Shown here: positions 62,017 through 64,000 of the stretch, one piece after another
Layout: each line of letters begins with the position of its first letter
Numbering within the stretch: position 1 is the first letter of the stretch
Source: Whalleya microplaca
Taxonomy: Eukaryota; Ascomycota; Sordariomycetes; Xylariales; Xylariaceae
Direction of reading: 5' to 3'
Length of the DNA stretch: 64,000 nt
Assembly (NCBI GenBank): GCA_022497155.1
Contig: MU385789.1
Location: 62,001 to 126,000 of the forward strand
Translations under genes and position numbers: made by a program
The notes under the pieces: generated by a model
What the model was told of the DNA's origin: nothing
Seen by the model: only the letters and a program-made list of their open reading frames with translations
The model's database searches: none

Positions 62017-62226
62017 TTAATTTTCCGAAAGATTAATAACGTCGGCTAAGGTTTGCTTAGTTGGCTTATTATATATAAGGGGTACTATAATTTTAATATT
62101 TCCGAAAAATATCGAAGTTATTAATAAGTTTTTTTTAAGGTAGATTATTATATATAATTTGAAGATAAAATTAAGGCCGAGAAGTAACGGAAATACGGCT
62201 TTAAAATTTCTAACCATATAAATCAA
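62017..62226 (-). pseudogene. X copy C protease segment, still open
   Basis: A 69-codon open frame that lies in phase with the X protease region, unlike most other open frames here. It reads RNFKAVFPLLLGLNFIF, similar to the VLLGxPF block late in retropepsins, then a hydrophobic and basic stretch ending ADVINLSEN. The start ATG is internal. It is part of the X polyprotein and not a separate gene. The DTG/DSG catalytic triad is upstream and not legible. Confidence 0.5.
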
Positions 62227-63316
62227 TAGCGGTAAGTTATAGCTTATTAATTATATAAGTTTTTTAATTAGGCTAAAGCTTCTAATTCTATTATTTACTG
62301 ATATATTAAAGCCGGATTACGTAATTTTAGTTTTTTACATAGGTATTTAATACTTAAAAATATATAATTACGTAATAATACTTAACTAAATACTCGTATT
62401 AATAACTGTAGTAATTAAGTTCTTATATTTTCTAAAGCTAATTTTTATAGTTAATCGGGGCAATAGTTAGATATATACTTTAATATCCCGGATAAATACC
62501 GGCAGAAATATTATAATAATTTAGGTAGCGTTACCGGGTATTATAAAAATATTGTTAATCGATATATTCGTAAGGCTATCTTGGAATTTATTAGATATAA
62601 AAACTAATTATAATATATTTAATATAAGATTAAACTGGGATTGCTATTTTTATTGTTACTAATTAATTATTTCGGCCAAAGGGATATAAATTGTTTTATA
62701 AAGCTTTCGACTTATTTTATCCGTTCTATTAAATAGATATTGAAATAATGTTTTACTAAATCCCGTATAATGCTTAATTAAATTATCCTATAAGACTTTA
62801 AATCTTTTTGCTGCATTTTTAAAAATTCTTTTTTTCTAGTATTCCGAAGTTAAAGCTGAGGCTAGTTAATTAGGTATAATGCTTTTTAGTATATTAGTTT
62901 GGGTTTATTTCGGCGTTTTTAGGACCGTTAAAAATAAAAGGTTTAGCTTTAATAACACTTTATCGATTGTTTTTTTTATAGATATATTACTATTTATATT
63001 TTTATGCCTTCTTAATGTTAAGACGTTAATTTTATTCTTACCTTTATACTAAAATAGCTTAATTACTACTTTATATATAGGATTTTTATTTTTATTAATA
63101 ATTAGTTCTTTTTAAAGGTAATTTTATAGGTTTATAAGTTTATAAAAAGTATTACCTTTTAGGCCCCTTATTCCAATATTATTAACTTTTAAATCTGTGG
63201 CTAGTGTTATTTCCGGGTTGCGATTTTATAAATTAGCTATTAATCGAGTAAAATTATAGTTTTATTTAAACTTTATATCTTTTTCGATTTTATTATATTT
63301 ATAAAGATAGTAGTAA

Positions 63317-63508
63317 TATAATAGGCTGTGCCGTAGTAGGGAATATCAGCGATCATAAACCGATATAGCAGTATAGCTTTCGAGAGCTGGTATAAATACT
63401 CTCGAGCTATATCAATATACCTTTTTGATTTTCTTTTTTTCTTTAATTAGAAAATAAATACTTATTTGGCATTATAAAATTACATCTTAGCGTAACGGCC
63501 TTTTTATA
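63317..63508 (+). repeat. 5' LTR of F2 (192 bp)
   Basis: TATAATAGGCTGTGCCGTAG to GGCCTTTTTATA. It is about 1 bp longer than the F LTR. It is preceded by AGTAA, the likely target site; the other side is outside the window. Confidence 0.86.
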
Positions 63509-63554
63509 TATTTTCTAACTTACTAATTCCCGAGCTACGTTAAAATAAATTAAA

Positions 63555-64000
63555 ATATCAGGAGAAACTTTAAAACAGCCCCCTAATAATCCGGAAATAC
63601 CGTTAGCAAAATACGCAAAAATACTAAATATTTAGGTCTACTAGATTTATACCCGCCTTAAACAAATATACGCAATATTAAAAGCGGTATTAAAAAATAA
63701 TTCGAAGGAATAATAACTAAAACGAATAGCTTATAAACAGAAACTAAAAAAACAATAAAACAAACTATTATAACGCCAGACAGTTCTAAAAATATAGCTA
63801 TAAAAAAACCTCAATTTATTAATTATATAAAACGCGAATATAATAAAAAATGTTCCCGCATAAAACCCTCGGAATCCCCAAGAACCCTAAGGATAGCCAG
63901 CCTAAATAAGTGTAAACCCTTAGCTAAAAAACCCTTAAGCACCTTTAGCACCCGCCCCAATAATTACTATAGCCCCGGTACTTAAACGTAAGCCATTACT
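63555..64000 (+). pseudogene. F2 gag, N-terminal part
   Basis: It begins with ATA (for ATG) at 63555, then SGETLKQPPNNPE, matching F gag at 4916. It includes YQIYTRLKQIYAILKAVLKNN-like sequence near 63630-63690 and a Pro-rich segment with RNP near 63880. RIP stops are present. It ends at the window edge. Confidence 0.7.

Larger units (their letters stand above)
52961..63316 (-). mobile_element. Ty3/Gypsy family X, copy C, split by I2 and cut by F2
   Basis: A minus-strand X element with its 3' LTR at 52961-53188. It runs through the accessory region, integrase, RNase H and RT to 59152. It is interrupted by I2 and resumes at 61518 with RT-upstream and protease sequence. At 63316 F2 interrupts it and the gag half is not in the window. 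Relative to A and B it lacks about 0.93 kb of the accessory region (junction near 53315, corresponding to 20448-21368 of A). It is slightly less RIP-mutated than A. Confidence 0.88.
63317..64000 (+). mobile_element. Chromovirus F, second copy F2, 5' end
   Basis: The 5' LTR (63317-63508) and the beginning of gag match 4679-5360 of F closely. It is inserted in X copy C: the host sequence matches copy A up to 63316. It runs out of the window. Confidence 0.87.

Overview
The window looks like repeat-silenced heterochromatin from a filamentous ascomycete (Pezizomycotina-type) fungus. I found no intact protein-coding gene, tRNA or rRNA. The DNA is very AT-rich. TpA is abundant, CpA and TpG are scarce, and CpG is largely retained, which is the pattern left by repeat-induced point mutation (RIP, C to T mainly at CpA). 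Almost every recognisable coding stretch is a retrotransposon reading frame with many in-frame TAA/TAG codons where CAA, CAG or TGG are expected. The longest open frames are under 90 codons and are mostly shadows.

The window is a stack of nested LTR retrotransposons, which I name by letter. G is a Ty3/Gypsy element (minus, 1960-18518, 3' end outside). It has been split by four later insertions: D at 1-1959, E1 at 2770-4295, F at 4679-12175 and E2 at 13118-14790. F is a 7.5-kb chromovirus (Gypsy with a C-terminal chromodomain). E1 and E2 are short non-autonomous elements with no coding capacity. An unidentified RIP-eroded region (18519-20089 and 43068-45640) is split by X-family copy A (minus, 20090-43067). 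A is itself split by a complete opposite-strand copy B (plus, 27395-38894, 11.5 kb). On the right, J (a chromodomain Gypsy fragment, 51258-52960) is cut by X copy C (minus, 52961-63316). C is interrupted by I2 (59153-61517) and then by a second F element, F2 (63317 to the window end). I1 (47070-49169) is a sister of I2 sitting in AT-rich DNA.

How the parts relate: X encodes gag, protease, RT, RNase H and integrase, followed by about 3.9 kb of unidentified 3' sequence. E shares with X the last bases of the LTR, the roughly 60-bp leader after the LTR, a similar polypurine tract and 4-bp target duplications, so E is probably mobilised in trans by X. I1 and I2 share LTRs, leader and 3' ends but carry different internal cargo. 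I2 carries a gag-like frame with a CCHC knuckle; I1 carries a different unidentified frame. Both appear to have 7-bp target duplications, which is unusual.

Between the elements are AT deserts, a tandem repeat of about 132 bp (50011-50480), two RIP-eroded unidentified frames (46280-46702 and 50592-51257) and a few islands that escaped RIP: the CAG-rich core of E, the LTR of G, 18840-18970, and 45660-45810. Family letters are mine. Domain calls come from reading translations by eye, without database searches.
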